Of a stretch of DNA of 64,000 nt, positions 45,578 through 56,054 are shown piece by piece. The stretch comes from Dactylis glomerata (Eukaryota > Streptophyta > Magnoliopsida > Poales > Poaceae): NCBI GenBank assembly GCA_007115705.1, contig QXEO01001020.1, positions 1,178,001-1,242,000 of the forward strand, read 5' to 3'. The number at the start of each line of letters is the position of its first letter. The first letter of the stretch is position 1. The position numbers and the translations under genes were made by a program. The notes below the pieces were generated by a model. That model searched no databases, was not told where the DNA came from, and saw only the letters and a list, made by a program, of their open reading frames with translations.

Positions 45578-46732
45578 ATGGTGGTCAAAGTTGTTGAAGC
45601 TACTCACACTGGCGATACGGTTATGCATTCCCCTAGCGATGTTTACCGTCATTTTCTTGACCAAAAAAATGGTGTGACCTGGGATCCGAGTAAGCTGAAG
45701 TGGAAACTGTTACATACTGCAACATCGGCAGAGTACTTGTTATGGGAAGATGCAATGGAGCGTGGTTTTAGTTTTATGTAATCTCACACCTACGGATACG
45801 ATGGTTTCCTCACTTATCATCACGCGTGTTGATTGGAAAGTATACATGATGTGGGGTGCGGACACACGTGCGAGGGGAGTCTCAAATGCTGGTTGGGAGG
45901 ATTCCAAAAAGTTTTTCCGTGCTAAATTTCTTGCACAATCTGAGGAGGCTAAAGCAGTTGTTTCAGTGCAACCGGTCAGTGTGGCAATGACAAAATCTTC
46001 TAAAGAGAAGCAACCTTATGTTGCCAAGGTTGTTGTGTGCACTGAAACTGTAGTGGAAAAGGTTGAACCATTGAGTGGGCTGAATATGCAACTCAAGCGG
46101 GTACGTGATGAGACTTTCAAACCAATTGACAAGGGCCAGCAATGGAATTTATTTCAGGTGCAGTGCATAATCAAAGGCAAAGCATGCAAGTTGATGATTA
46201 ATAGTGGTAGTTACTGTAATGGCATTAGCAAGTCAGTTGTGGAGGCTTTGGGTTTATCCACATGGCGTATTCCAGAACCGAGGCATGTTGAGTGGGTTAA
46301 TAGCTTTGGTATGCTAAAGATTACTCACAAGGTGCGTGTGCCATTCACAGCTGATGACTATGTTGATGAGGTGGAATGCGATGTGTTGCCATTGGAGGTG
46401 TGTGGGTTGTTACTTGGACGTCCATGGCAGTATGATCGTAATGCTATACATGTTGGGAGAGCAAATACATATTCCTATATGCATGATGGCAAAGAGCGGA
46501 CTTTGAAGCCTATGCGAGATTATCAAATCAAGTCCGATGTCATGTTGGTGGTTCGCAAGGAAAAGTTGCATAAAGCTAAGCTACAACCAGGGCTAGCTAA
46601 GGTGCAACATGAGGAGCATGATGCGAAAAGCGTCAGTGGTGATATTGTTTTAGCCAAGCCTATAGATAACAAGCCAGTTATTCTTGTTAGTGACAAGCCT
46701 CTTGTTGTTGAACGGAAGGATATGTCAGCATG
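45578..46732 (+). pseudogene. gag/protease of element K, frameshifted and truncated
   Basis: ATG 45578 (MVVKVVEA) opens 67 codons including TSAEYLLWEDAMER. The frame then shifts near 45755-45780 and continues in the 45750-46787 frame. The retropepsin-like part reads LMINSGSYCNGIS where G has LMVDGGSYCNGIS, so the catalytic Asp is replaced by Asn. Coding is cut at 46732 by a Tat LTR; the few residues beyond are LTR-derived. Family as in G. Not functional. Confidence 0.85.
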
Positions 46733-46887
46733 TGACAAGGGTATAGAAAATAGAGCCCGTTACTTGAGTACCCCTGAGGCCCGTTAAGCCAGGCCCAAGT
46801 GTAATCCTAGTCAAAATATGAGTTCATGTCATATACCGATGTTGTAATATGTATCGGACCCCTCCCGTTCCTTGAGACCTGGCCACC

Positions 46888-47512
46888 TGATAAGGGGAGC
46901 ATAGCTACTTCTCCTACTATTTTACCACCTCCTTATGTTCTGAAGCTTGGACAATTCTGCTTTGAAGTGCCTCCACAAGATGATGTGAAGCCCAACTTTC
47001 GTACACCTCCAATGGAGTTTCATGTTCGCCGAGGCGCTGCAGCGAAGGATATTTAGTTGTTCTATTTTAATTAAGTTCGCGTCATGTTTTTATTTCAGTT
47101 TGGTTTTATTTGTGTGTGATGGTTTTGGGCCTGTCCAAAATCAAGTGTGTTTTGGCCATTTGGGCTTTTAGTTTGGTTTGGGGCCTAGCCCAGCCAAGGT
47201 AGCGTTCAGAGTCACCCATATAGGGTTATGGCAGCCGCCTTGTATCGATCAGACCTGTTATTTTCGAGCTCAGAAATAGACCAGAAAAGTCCCAATGTTT
47301 GGGGGCGCATATCGGTGTGTTTGATTGCTGATCTTCAAGATCTGATATTATGCCATGCGTGGGAGTTGATTTCGGTCAGTTTCAGCGCGAGGAATTGAAG
47401 AGAGATCAGTTTGATCTATTTCAGATTGAGTTCTCTTCCGCTATCTTGCTGTTTGTTTGATCGCCGTGAAAGATTGGGCCAAACCCCTTTCGGATCACGT
47501 TGGTCCGTATCA
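46888..47512 (+). repeat. 5' LTR of element J
   Basis: 625 bp, TGATAAGGGGAGC...GGTCCGTATCA. It contains the tail-coding stretch that is used in the 3' copy (ends at 47056 here). Confidence 0.93.
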
Positions 47513-48216
47513 TCTTGGTATCAGATTCGTCGGGTTTCTCACGGCGGAATTTGTTGTTGAGATTGATTTGTTCTGCTGAGATTTATGTGCTGAGGAGGAC
47601 TAGAAGTATTGTTGTGTTGCTGGAGCTGCCGGGCAGATCGTTTTCTCCAAGACAGATCGAGCACTTTGTTCTGGATAGCTGCTGAGATCAGATCGTCCCA
47701 GATCGCTTTCCTGGAGTCCACCGCCTCCACGAGCCCTGCAGCGAATTCCTCCGATCGCAAGGAATCGAATCAAGAGAGAAAAAAAAACAAAGCGCAGCCC
47801 CGCGGCCGCCCAGGCGCAGAGAGCGTCTGGGATCGGGCGACGCTCCCCAGCGCCCCGCCCTCGCTCGCCCCGCGTGTCGCTCCCGCATCACGTCGCTAGG
47901 CTGCTGGCCATCTTGGGCCCTCGCATCGCCAGGCTGCTGGCCATCTTGGGCCGGCCCAACTTCTCGCACTCCTGCTGATCGCGCCAGGCCTCGGTGGCTC
48001 GCTCGCCAAGGCTCTCGCTCGGCCGCCAGTTGATCGCCAGCCCGCGATCGCCCTCGCCTCGCTCGCCCCAGGACGGAGCACGTCTGGGGTCGGGCGTCGG
48101 CCATCTGTCCCCAGGCGCTGTGCTGATTTTCCCCAGGCGCTGTGCTGATTTTCCCTTCGTTGCCAGATCTGATCACACCAAGGTTTCACACAAAAAGAGA
48201 CAAATCGCTTGCTATC
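47513..48216 (+). other. 5' leader of element J
   Basis: Primer site first, then GC-rich untranslated sequence. Two local tandem duplications: AGGCTGCTGGCCATCTTGGG near 47897 and 47930, and CCCCAGGCGCTGTGCTGATT near 48111 and 48133. The gag ATG is at 48217. Confidence 0.78.
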
Positions 48217-49008
48217 ATGGTGAACTCTATTGACGGAGAGAATTCCGTCGCTGCTGCAGAGAAGACAGAGGAGCTTGTTCCACCGGTTTTTGCTGCAGAT
48301 TTGGCTCCTAATATTCGGGCTGGCTTTGATAGCACGTGCGACTTTATTCTTCGGAGTCATGCCGCATTGGCAACACAAATTGCACAGCTAGCTACCCGGA
48401 TTGATGCCATGGGCGATGCTACCGCCCGTGCACCCGTGCAGCCTCCTCCTACTGCACAACCTCGGACCGTGGTACCACGCCGTCCTGCTGAATATTATGA
48501 TCCTCGACAAGTGGCACCCGCTTATGAAGGAGAACTTGCCGATGACGCTGTTTATGCACCCCAACAACGACAGTTTGCTGCTCGTCCTGCAGGTGCTCAT
48601 CATGTACAGCAACATGATCGTGACCGTCTTGGCCATGCTGGTCGTGTTCCACTTGATGATGGTGGTCTTGGACGCATCAAATTGTCCATACCTCCTTTTT
48701 CCGGTGACCGCGGACCTGATGATTATTTGGAGTGGGAGATGCGCATGGATCAGATTTTTGCTACTCATTATTACACCGAGGAGAAGAGACTTCAACTTGC
48801 TGCTGTTGAATTCACCGGTTATGTGCTGATTTGGTGGAATCAAATTCTGCGTATGCGTACTCGCCCAACATCATGGACCGGTATGAAAGATCTTATGCGA
48901 CATCGCTTTGTTCCTGAACACTACAAGAGAGACATGTATAATAAGTTGCAGCAGCTCACTCAAGGTACTAAATCTGTGGATGAGTATTATAAAGAGATGG
49001 AGTTGTGA
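48217..49008 (+). CDS. gag of element J, N-terminal frame
   Basis: 263 codons from ATG 48217 (MVNSIDGENS). Gag core: DDYLEWEMRMDQIF, YVLIWWNQIL, MRHRFVPEHYKRDMYNKL, EYYKEMEL. It then meets TGA at 49006-49008. The rest of gag follows in the -1 frame (49005-50198), so a one-base change or a -1 shift separates the two halves. It lies upstream of the knuckle, which is not where programmed shifts usually occur in these elements; mutation is the simpler reading. Confidence 0.85.
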   Translation: MVNSIDGENSVAAAEKTEELVPPVFAADLAPNIRAGFDSTCDFILRSHAALATQIAQLATRIDAMGDATARAPVQPPPTAQPRTVVPRRPAEYYDPRQVAPAYEGELADDAVYAPQQRQFAARPAGAHHVQQHDRDRLGHAGRVPLDDGGLGRIKLSIPPFSGDRGPDDYLEWEMRMDQIFATHYYTEEKRLQLAAVEFTGYVLIWWNQILRMRTRPTSWTGMKDLMRHRFVPEHYKRDMYNKLQQLTQGTKSVDEYYKEMEL

Positions 49009-50198
49009 CAAGGGAGGATACAGAGGCCACGATGTCTTGGTTTTTGAATGGACTGAATTTTGAGGTGCGTGATCGTGTGGAGATGGTTTACTATCATGAT
49101 CTTCAGGATCTTGTGCACCAAGCTGAGCGTGCGGAGCAACAGATCAAACGACGCCAAGCTGCCACACCTACAAAATCATGGCCTCGTTCTCATACCGAGG
49201 CTGCTGGTCCTAGTGTTCAGACGACACCTTCTACACGCTCTAATAGTGTTTCTCATAGCGTGGCACCCAAATCTGGGGTGTCCAAAACTGCATCTACGCA
49301 GTCCACAGCAAACATCGAGTGTTTTACTTGTGGAGGACGAGGACACATGAAGCGTGATTGCCCTAATAGAAAAAGGGTGATGCTCACACATGATGGCTAT
49401 GTTTCTGCTAGTGATGATGAGAAAGCTGATGCGTCATCAAGTGAGGAATCTGAGGACACTCCTGAAGTGACCGTGGATGGGTATGAACTTGCTGCAAATT
49501 TAAAGAATCTAATGGTGCAACGTGTACCAGAAGATCGCATTCACGACCAAGGGCAGCGCTGGAATATATTTCAGACCCAATGCATCGTCAAGGCCACCAC
49601 TTGCAAACTGATTATTGATGGTGGAAGCTACACAAATGTTGTTAGCAAGAGTTTGGTGGATTCTCTATCATTGCCTACATGGAAGCACCCGCAGCCACAT
49701 TGTGTTGAGTGGTTGTATAATTCAGGGAAGCTGAAAGTCACACATAAGGTGCGCCTGAAATTTTTAGTAGGTAATTATGAGGACACAGTGGTCTGTGATG
49801 TTTTGCCTATGGATGCATGTCATGTGCTGCTAGGAAGACCGTGGCAATTTGATAGGCGTTCCACTCATGAAGGCAGGTCCAATGTTTATTCCTTGTGGCA
49901 TAAGGGGAAGCGTCATGTGTTGCAGCCTATGCTCGATAAGGATATCAAAGTGGATGTACTTGCTGCTCAGAAAAAGGTCCAACACATTCAGGCGAAACCG
50001 AGGACGGTTTCCTTTCAAGTTGGGGGGGATGATAAGGGGAGCATAGCTACTTCTCCTACTATTTTACCACCTCCTTATGTTCTGAAGCTTAGACAATTCT
50101 GCTTTGAAGTGCCTCCACAAGATGATGTGAAGCCCAACTTTCGTACACCTCCAATGGAGTTTCATGTTCGCCGAGGCGCTGCAGCGAAGGATATTTAG
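49005..50198 (+). CDS. gag C-terminus and protease of element J
   Basis: 397 residues, open throughout. Starts with the end of gag (MSWFLNGLNFEV), then the CCHC knuckle starting CFTCGGRGHMKRDC (about 49320), and retropepsin with LIIDGGSYTNVVS (about 49612-49648) and VLLGRPWQFD. It ends in a tail encoded inside the 3' LTR (from 50030) with FRTPPMEFHVRRG. It overlaps the gag frame by four bases in the -1 phase. The catalytic Asp is present. No RT follows; the purine tract comes directly after the protease region. Confidence 0.87.
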   Translation: MTREDTEATMSWFLNGLNFEVRDRVEMVYYHDLQDLVHQAERAEQQIKRRQAATPTKSWPRSHTEAAGPSVQTTPSTRSNSVSHSVAPKSGVSKTASTQSTANIECFTCGGRGHMKRDCPNRKRVMLTHDGYVSASDDEKADASSSEESEDTPEVTVDGYELAANLKNLMVQRVPEDRIHDQGQRWNIFQTQCIVKATTCKLIIDGGSYTNVVSKSLVDSLSLPTWKHPQPHCVEWLYNSGKLKVTHKVRLKFLVGNYEDTVVCDVLPMDACHVLLGRPWQFDRRSTHEGRSNVYSLWHKGKRHVLQPMLDKDIKVDVLAAQKKVQHIQAKPRTVSFQVGGDDKGSIATSPTILPPPYVLKLRQFCFEVPPQDDVKPNFRTPPMEFHVRRGAAAKDI

Positions 50199-50654
50199 TT
50201 GTTCTATTTTAATTAAGTTCGCGTCATGTTTTTATTTCAGTTTGGTTTCATTTGTGTGTGATGGTTTTGGGCCTGTCCAAAATCAAGTGTGTTTTGGCCA
50301 TTTGGGCTTTTAGTTTGGTTTGGGGCCTAGCCCAGCCAAGGTAGCGTTCAGAGTCACCCATATAGGGTTATGGCAGCCGCCTTGTATCGATCAGACCTGT
50401 TATTTTCGAGCTCAGAAATAGACCAGAAAAGTCCCAATGTTTGGGGGCGCATATCGGTGTGTTTGATTGCTGATCTTCAAGATCTGATATTATGCCATGC
50501 GTGGGAGTTGATTTCGGTCAGTTTCAGTGCGAGGAATTGAAGAGAGATCAGTTTGATCTATTTTAGATTGAGTTCTCTTCCGCTACCTTGCTGTTTGTTT
50601 GATCGCCGTGAAAGATTGGGCCAAACCCCTTTCGGATCACGTTGGTCCGTATCA
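50030..50654 (+). repeat. 3' LTR of element J
   Basis: 625 bp following the G-rich purine tract. The frame from gag/protease ends inside at 50196-50198. Followed by CCACC, the second target copy. Confidence 0.93.
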
Positions 50655-50847
50655 CCACCTATATATAGGGGCCAGGAGAGGACAGTGAGGGACATATTGA
50701 GAGTAAGCCAAGTCGATCACCACGTTTACTTTCGATACACACCTTGTTTGACTAATTTTACCCTCGAGTTCATCCAACGCCCTATTCCCCCGATCCTAAG
50801 TCCTTCATCTAGGACATTTGTCGAGTTAACCCTCGTCAATTAGCGCC

Positions 50848-51153
50848 GATGAAGGACTTAGGATTGGGGGAAAAGGGCGTCAGATGAACTCGAAGGTAAA
50901 GATCAGTCAAACAAGGCGTGTATCGAGAGTAAGAGTGGTACTGAACTTGGCTCAATCTCAATCTGTCCCTGGCCGGCCTCTCTCAGCCCCTATATATAAG
51001 TGGCCAGGTCTCAAGGAACCGGTCGGGTTCAATACAAATTACAGCATCCCTATATGATACAAACTCGTATTTCGACTATGACTATGCCTGGGGCTAGCTT
51101 AATGGGCCTCAGGGGTACACAGATAATGGGATCTATTAGCTATACCCTTGTCA
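50848..51153 (-). repeat. truncated 3' LTR of Tat element H
   Basis: 306 bp, GATGAAGGACTTAGG...CCCTTGTCA on the plus strand, lacking about the first 33 bp of the family LTR. It abuts the primer-site stub of LTR P and is inverted to it. The two form an imperfect palindrome with arms of about 150 bp. Confidence 0.85.
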
Positions 51154-52188
51154 GTAGCCCCCGAGATTCTACCATAATTGTAGATTCGGGTTGAATCTCA
51201 AATCTTCATATCTTCAATTTGGTCAATGTTCAACTTTTTCCCTGTACTCAAGTAAACAACTATCATTATATTATTTCTCAAGGGGTTTTGGTCAATAAGC
51301 CTGGCATCTCTAACGAATCAAGAGGCCAGTTAACTGCCGGAGCAGATACTTATTACCGACTTCAAGCTCAATCCCCTGGATTTGAGCCTAGTACCTGGTC
51401 TAACCCAATCTTTTGCCGCATTTAGGACTTACAAAGAAAGGATTCTAGTAATTCTTAGGGTACCCAGTGCGTCCACCGGGATTTTTCTTCGCATCGTAGA
51501 CACGGAAAATTTCTAGAGAGCGCATCCAGGTGCGTATACTAGGCCACACAGGACGGATCTTAGGGTCTTACCTTCATGATCTATTGCAATCATGGCATTC
51601 AAGTTTTGTCACGATGACGCAACTCGAGAATCATAATTTTAATTGCTCTAGCCTTGTTTGACTGTTTCAATGCCAAATATTGTCGAGTTGTTTTTCAGCA
51701 AGTCGCAAATCTCTCCCGATGGTAGTAAAACCTCTTTGAGTGAAATTTTGTCGATAATGAAGTCGATGGCTATTCCGATCAGTAGTCGATGTTTTCTATT
51801 GTCATCGGGTGCACGACCAGTGCTCCCGATGATAGTAGCCCCCGAGGCTATAGTCAACAGTTTTATGAGTATAGGCTCGAGTGTTTTGTTATCCCAGCTC
51901 CGTCGAGTAGGCGATCTATGCTCCTGATAAGAGTGGCGCCCCGAGGCTATAAGTGGGTTCCCTAGAGACAATCATAGTCTCAGGGCTTGTTTGTTTGACT
52001 TATAACTTCATCGACTTTACTCGATATTTGTGACGTCATTGATGGAGTCATTTTCTGCGATGATTTGACTGAACGCTGACCGTTGCACATAGGCAGTGAA
52101 GTAATTTCCCAAATTTTCCGCCCATTAGTGGGCTTGCCGCTTCTGCTTTGCGCGTCACGTCATGGCCCACGTTCCTTCTTGGAGAAGC
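51154..52188 (-). other. spacer between 3' LTR and antisense gene of H
   Basis: No gene. Homologous by eye to F 26096-26930. Near-palindromic CTCCCGAT(G/A)-like repeats occur near 51713, 51822 and 51913, two of them followed by CCCGAGGCTATA. Confidence 0.75.
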
Positions 52189-52189
52189 T

Positions 52190-52197
52190 TTATATAC
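52190..52197 (+). promoter_or_regulatory. TATA box of the antisense gene of H
   Basis: TTATATAC lies about 120 bp before ATG 52311, followed by a CT-rich leader. Position and style match the TATA box of the antisense B3 gene in F. Confidence 0.6.
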
Positions 52198-55078
52198 AGA
52201 GGTACCGTTGTTTTTACTATTTACCAGCTCTCTGTTCCTCCGCTGCCGCCATTGCTTCTTCTTTCTTGCACTTGCATTCTCCTCCCAGCCCCCGAGCGCG
52301 TCACCTTTGAATGCCCATCAAGAAGGTTGCGAATAGAGAGAAAATGATGAAGAAGGGAAACAGCAGTGTGGCCACCAAGTGGGTTCCCTCGTCATTAGAG
52401 GAGTCCGATCTGAAGAAGGCCAAAAAGGAGGGCTTTCTCCCTGAATCGGCGCCGATCGTCTTCCCCGGCGACGAGTGCATCCCCAAGCCTCCGAGCGGAT
52501 ATCAGGTTATGTTCCTAGCTTTTCTTCTCCGCGGCATTTCTCTTCCTGCCCACGAGTTTTTTCGCGGGCTTCTCTTTGTCTATGGCGTGCAGCTTCACCA
52601 GCTCACGCCAAATTCGATTCTCCACATTTCCTGTTTCATCACTCTTTGCGAGTATTTTCTTGGAATCGACCGGCACTGGGTTCTTTGGAAGCTTCTTTTC
52701 CACCTCCGCCCAAGCGTTTTGATAGCTAAGAATCCTGAGCTAGGCGGGGCTGTTATATCTGTGCGCTCTGAGTCGTATCAAGCCCTTCTTGACTCATATT
52801 CAGGATCTAAAGAGTGCAGCTAAGAATCTTGAGTTCAACATGGCTGTCTCAGTTCAAGGCTGGAGGAAGAAGTGGTTCTATATCAAGAACCAAAAGGCTA
52901 TGTCCTCTGACAAGTTTGGTATCGCTCCCTTTGATGCCAGCAAAAGCCTGATGAAACTGACATTGTGGGATTCTCCTCCTATAGAAGCTGAAGTCGAGAA
53001 TATCAAGCCCTTGTTGACTCGTATTTCAGAATCTGAAGAGTGCAGCTGGAGGCGGACTGATAGGGATGCAACTGACGGCGTTCTTCCTTCAGAGACGCAT
53101 CCAACCTCTGCAATCTTGGGTTCGAAGCTATGGTATTACTCTAGCTCGGCCGACCCTTCTCGAGTGTCCGATCAGGACCTAGAGAAAAAGGGTCTTGACA
53201 AACGGGTACGATCTTTGACTACTCTTACTGCACAGAATGAAATCCCGGTATTGAGAGCTGCTTTTTTCGACTTAGCTCACCCCTTGCCCGCGGTATGCGC
53301 CTTATCACTCGAAAGTATTGACTGCTGCTCTCCGTTTTTTTGTGTTGTACATTGTTTCGCTGATACTTTTTCGGCGAATGCTCTTTTGTAGGACCATCAA
53401 GTTTTGGTTTCTCGTCCTCATCTTCCCGAGGAAGGGCCAATCCAGACTTATCCTGCTCCTATTAGTTCTGAAGCCCCCGAGGCTGACGAAAGCCAGGACG
53501 GAGATGAAGGCGAAGGATCTTTGGGGGAGAGCGACTCTACTACGTCGCCTCCCCCTGCTGTCTCCGAAGATGGAGATCTGGAGAAAAAGAGGAAGCACGC
53601 AGGAGACGTAGCTTCCTCGAGTACCTCCGTTAGGAAAGAAACATCGGGTGAGGCTGCTGCGGCCAAGGACCCTGAGCCTGATATGTTCGAGTTACTGGAC
53701 TCGTGAGTTTGCTTCACTTTGCCTTCCTAGTTTTTGTACCCTTGACTCTTTCCCTTCTTCTTGATGTCGAATGATTTCTTCTTTAGTGATGATGATAATC
53801 TGAAGAAAGATGCTGCTACAATTCCTCCCTTTGGCTTCTCGGCTACTCATGAGGGACACTCTCAAGGGGAGGCTATGGTGGTTAAACCATCGCCAATCCC
53901 TCCTAAGAAGAAAGAGCATGCCCCTCCTTCAAAGCGTCAAAAAAGGGGAGCAGCGGCGGCTGCTTCTCTTGAGGTTCATCAACCCTTTTCTTCTTCTGAC
54001 AATGTAAGTAGTGTTGCTTATACACGATTCTTCTTGTCCTTATCTTAAGATTCTTATACAACTTGTACCCTGCAGGCTTTGATGCAGAGGTTTCTTTCTC
54101 TTGGTGCTGAATGCGTCAAGATTCAGGAGACTGCTGATGCCTCTCAAGGTATATCTCGTGTGCTTGTGATTCTTGCTTTGCTTTTATTTTTTTAGAACGG
54201 TAGAAGGGCCTAGAAGGCCCGAGAGATTTCATTGATCATGTGGCAAGTACAAGTTACAGAAACAACCTTGAGACAATGCAGCCCTAGGAAAATCCCAGCC
54301 TACGGATAAGGCCATTTCTTTTACAAAAAACACCCAGGAACACAAAGATAAGAAGCAATCAGGTCCCTGAGCATCGTCGCCACCTTTCGCCGGTGTCCTC
54401 GAGGCATCACCGCCGAGGAGCAGGGACCAGCTGCTTGGGAGCCCCCTTCCGACGACTGACATCCACCACGGTCCCTCCCTCTGATGCGGGGAACAAATCA
54501 CTTCGCCTTGGAGAGAGTTTGAGCACCCGCGGCAGTGCCGAGAGCAGGTCTCCAGCATGGAGGTTGAACTATTGCCGCCTTGCCGGCAGAGAATCATGGA
54601 GGCGATGAAGGGGTCCGTGATGATGAGCTCGAAAACCACACCCATCCAGCGCCAACACAGCAGCAGCGCTAGGCATTCTTCATCCTCTCCCTCGCCACCG
54701 AGGCCGGCCAAGAGGAGGAGGAGCACCCAAGAGCTACTCGGAGAGCGCAGACCACACCGTCGACCAGCTCCGCAGAACACCTGACAAGAAGTTTCGTCAG
54801 GCCTGTAGGCCAAGAGGACGGCCTTGCGCTTATTTGGGGGCGGCGCCTTGAGGTCCAAATCAGATAGCCTACAGCACCACGCTGTTGCTATCATGTCGGA
54901 CCACTCCGTGACTCCTTCGCCACCGCTCGGGAGCAGTCGAGGGTTACCGCCCTCTGCAGCATCCCTTCTCTTCAACCCGAGCCCCTCACCGCCACGGCCG
55001 GCCAGCACAGGGGGGACGAGCAGGGACACCATAGCCCGTATGAAGTGGGGTAGCAGGCCCAACCTCCAACTCCGACCA

Positions 55079-56054
55079 TGATAAGGGGTGTCCCGATCTT
55101 CTCAGCAAGCGATGGCGATGATGATGATGGTAGATAGATAAACACCGTGTAGCGATGAACTCTCCCGCTCAAACCCTGATGCCAATGCAACAGCTCTCGA
55201 ACCTTGTAGGATATTCACAACACCACGATCTTGCGCACGTAGCCGTCAACCACGAACGGTAGTTTGCAATCCACTAATTCCCAATGGAACAACAGATCAC
55301 ACTCAATTGTAGCTTGATAAACTCGATCACAAGTAATTTCAGAGGTTCTAAAGAGAAACAACTCCAAAATAGTTTTAACGTGGTCTCCCCTAACTATGGG
55401 GTCGTCCCAGGGCTTATATGGGCGGCTGGGGCGGCCAGGACTCGAGAGAAAACGTATTAGACTCGAACTAGGATACATCCGTTCGGACCTGGTCCGAGAC
55501 GGGCCGGACTGTCCGGTAATTTAGGGCCGGACTGTCCTGTGGTGACGCCTGGGAACTATCGCCTGCGCTACACCACAGAGGGTGTCTGCCCTTGGGCGCA
55601 CCTGAGGCCGGACTGTCCACTGTTGGAGGGCAGGACTGTCCGGTGTTGGAGGGCAGGACTGTCCTATGTTGGAGGGCCGGACTGTCCTGTCTTCTGGAAC
55701 TGAAACTTGCCCTTCTTGATGATCTCCTTCTCTTCTATCGCGCCTTCCTCCCGCTTCTCCCTCGCGCAGATATTGGCGATCATCTTCTGGTGTTCCTCTT
55801 GCTGTGGCTCCTCGCTCCGTGCTACGCATTCCTCTCCAATGTACCTGATCATACATTAAGACAATGACTTAGGCAGCATAAAGTTCTCATTAAGTAACAC
55901 ATCAGGCTCATTAAGAAACAAGTTCACCTGTTGTTCTAGTAACTTAGCACGAGCTCTTGTAATGGGTCTAATTCTAATCTCATTGGACTGAACAGCTGGA
56001 ACATCTTGTGTAGTAGTTGGTGGAGAAGGTGCAAGTATAGGGATGTCCTCATCA
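55079..56054 (-). repeat. 3' LTR of element I, with minisatellite
   Basis: 976 bp. Six copies of GC(C/A)GGACTGTCC lie between 55503 and 55687, four of them spaced by TGTTGGAGG-like linkers. The tail-coding stretch is cut by a TAA at 55856-55858; the 5' LTR copy reads TAT there and continues further. Confidence 0.92.

Larger units (their letters stand above)
22313..46732 (+). mobile_element. non-autonomous CRM-like element K, 5' part, interrupted by G
   Basis: The 5' LTR (22313-22869), primer site TGGTATCAGATTACTGGG (22872-22889) and leader lie to the left of element G. The leader continues at 44444 and a gag/protease frame begins at 45578. K is cut at 46732 by a plus-strand Tat LTR, and its 3' LTR is not in the window. 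It is the same family as G but in opposite orientation. Bases 22308-22312 (GATAG) should be the left target duplication. No RT or integrase is visible, as in G. Confidence 0.8.
46888..50654 (+). mobile_element. non-autonomous CRM-like element J (gag-protease only)
   Basis: 3767 bp, 625-bp LTRs, target duplication CCACC at 46883-46887 and 50655-50659, in the TATA region of Tat LTR P. The primer site TGGTATCAGATTCGTCGG starts at about 47516, and the purine tract (GTTGGGGGGGA) is at 50019-50029. The LTRs differ at about five positions. It has gag with a knuckle and a protease domain but no RT, RNase H or integrase, like the non-autonomous CRM relatives described in grasses. Confidence 0.94.
46733..50849 (+). 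repeat. plus-strand Tat LTR (P) split by element J, with primer-site stub
   Basis: The two parts, 46733-46887 and 50660-50838, add up to 334 bp, the full length of the F LTR. It starts TGACAAGGGTATAG and ends CCCTCGTCA. It is followed by ATTAGCGCCGA (50839-50849), a decayed primer site, so this was a 5' LTR. The next bases are an inverted Tat LTR rather than internal sequence. GCATG at 46728-46732 should be its left target copy, and its right partner is not visible. Confidence 0.85.

Noticed and set aside
46826..47056. 76-residue ORF as a separate gene
   Set aside because: Copy of the LTR-encoded tail of J in its 5' LTR.
54229..55062. 277-residue minus-strand ORF in the LINE-like insert
   Set aside because: Composition driven by GC-rich sequence; no RT, endonuclease or nucleic-acid-binding motif.
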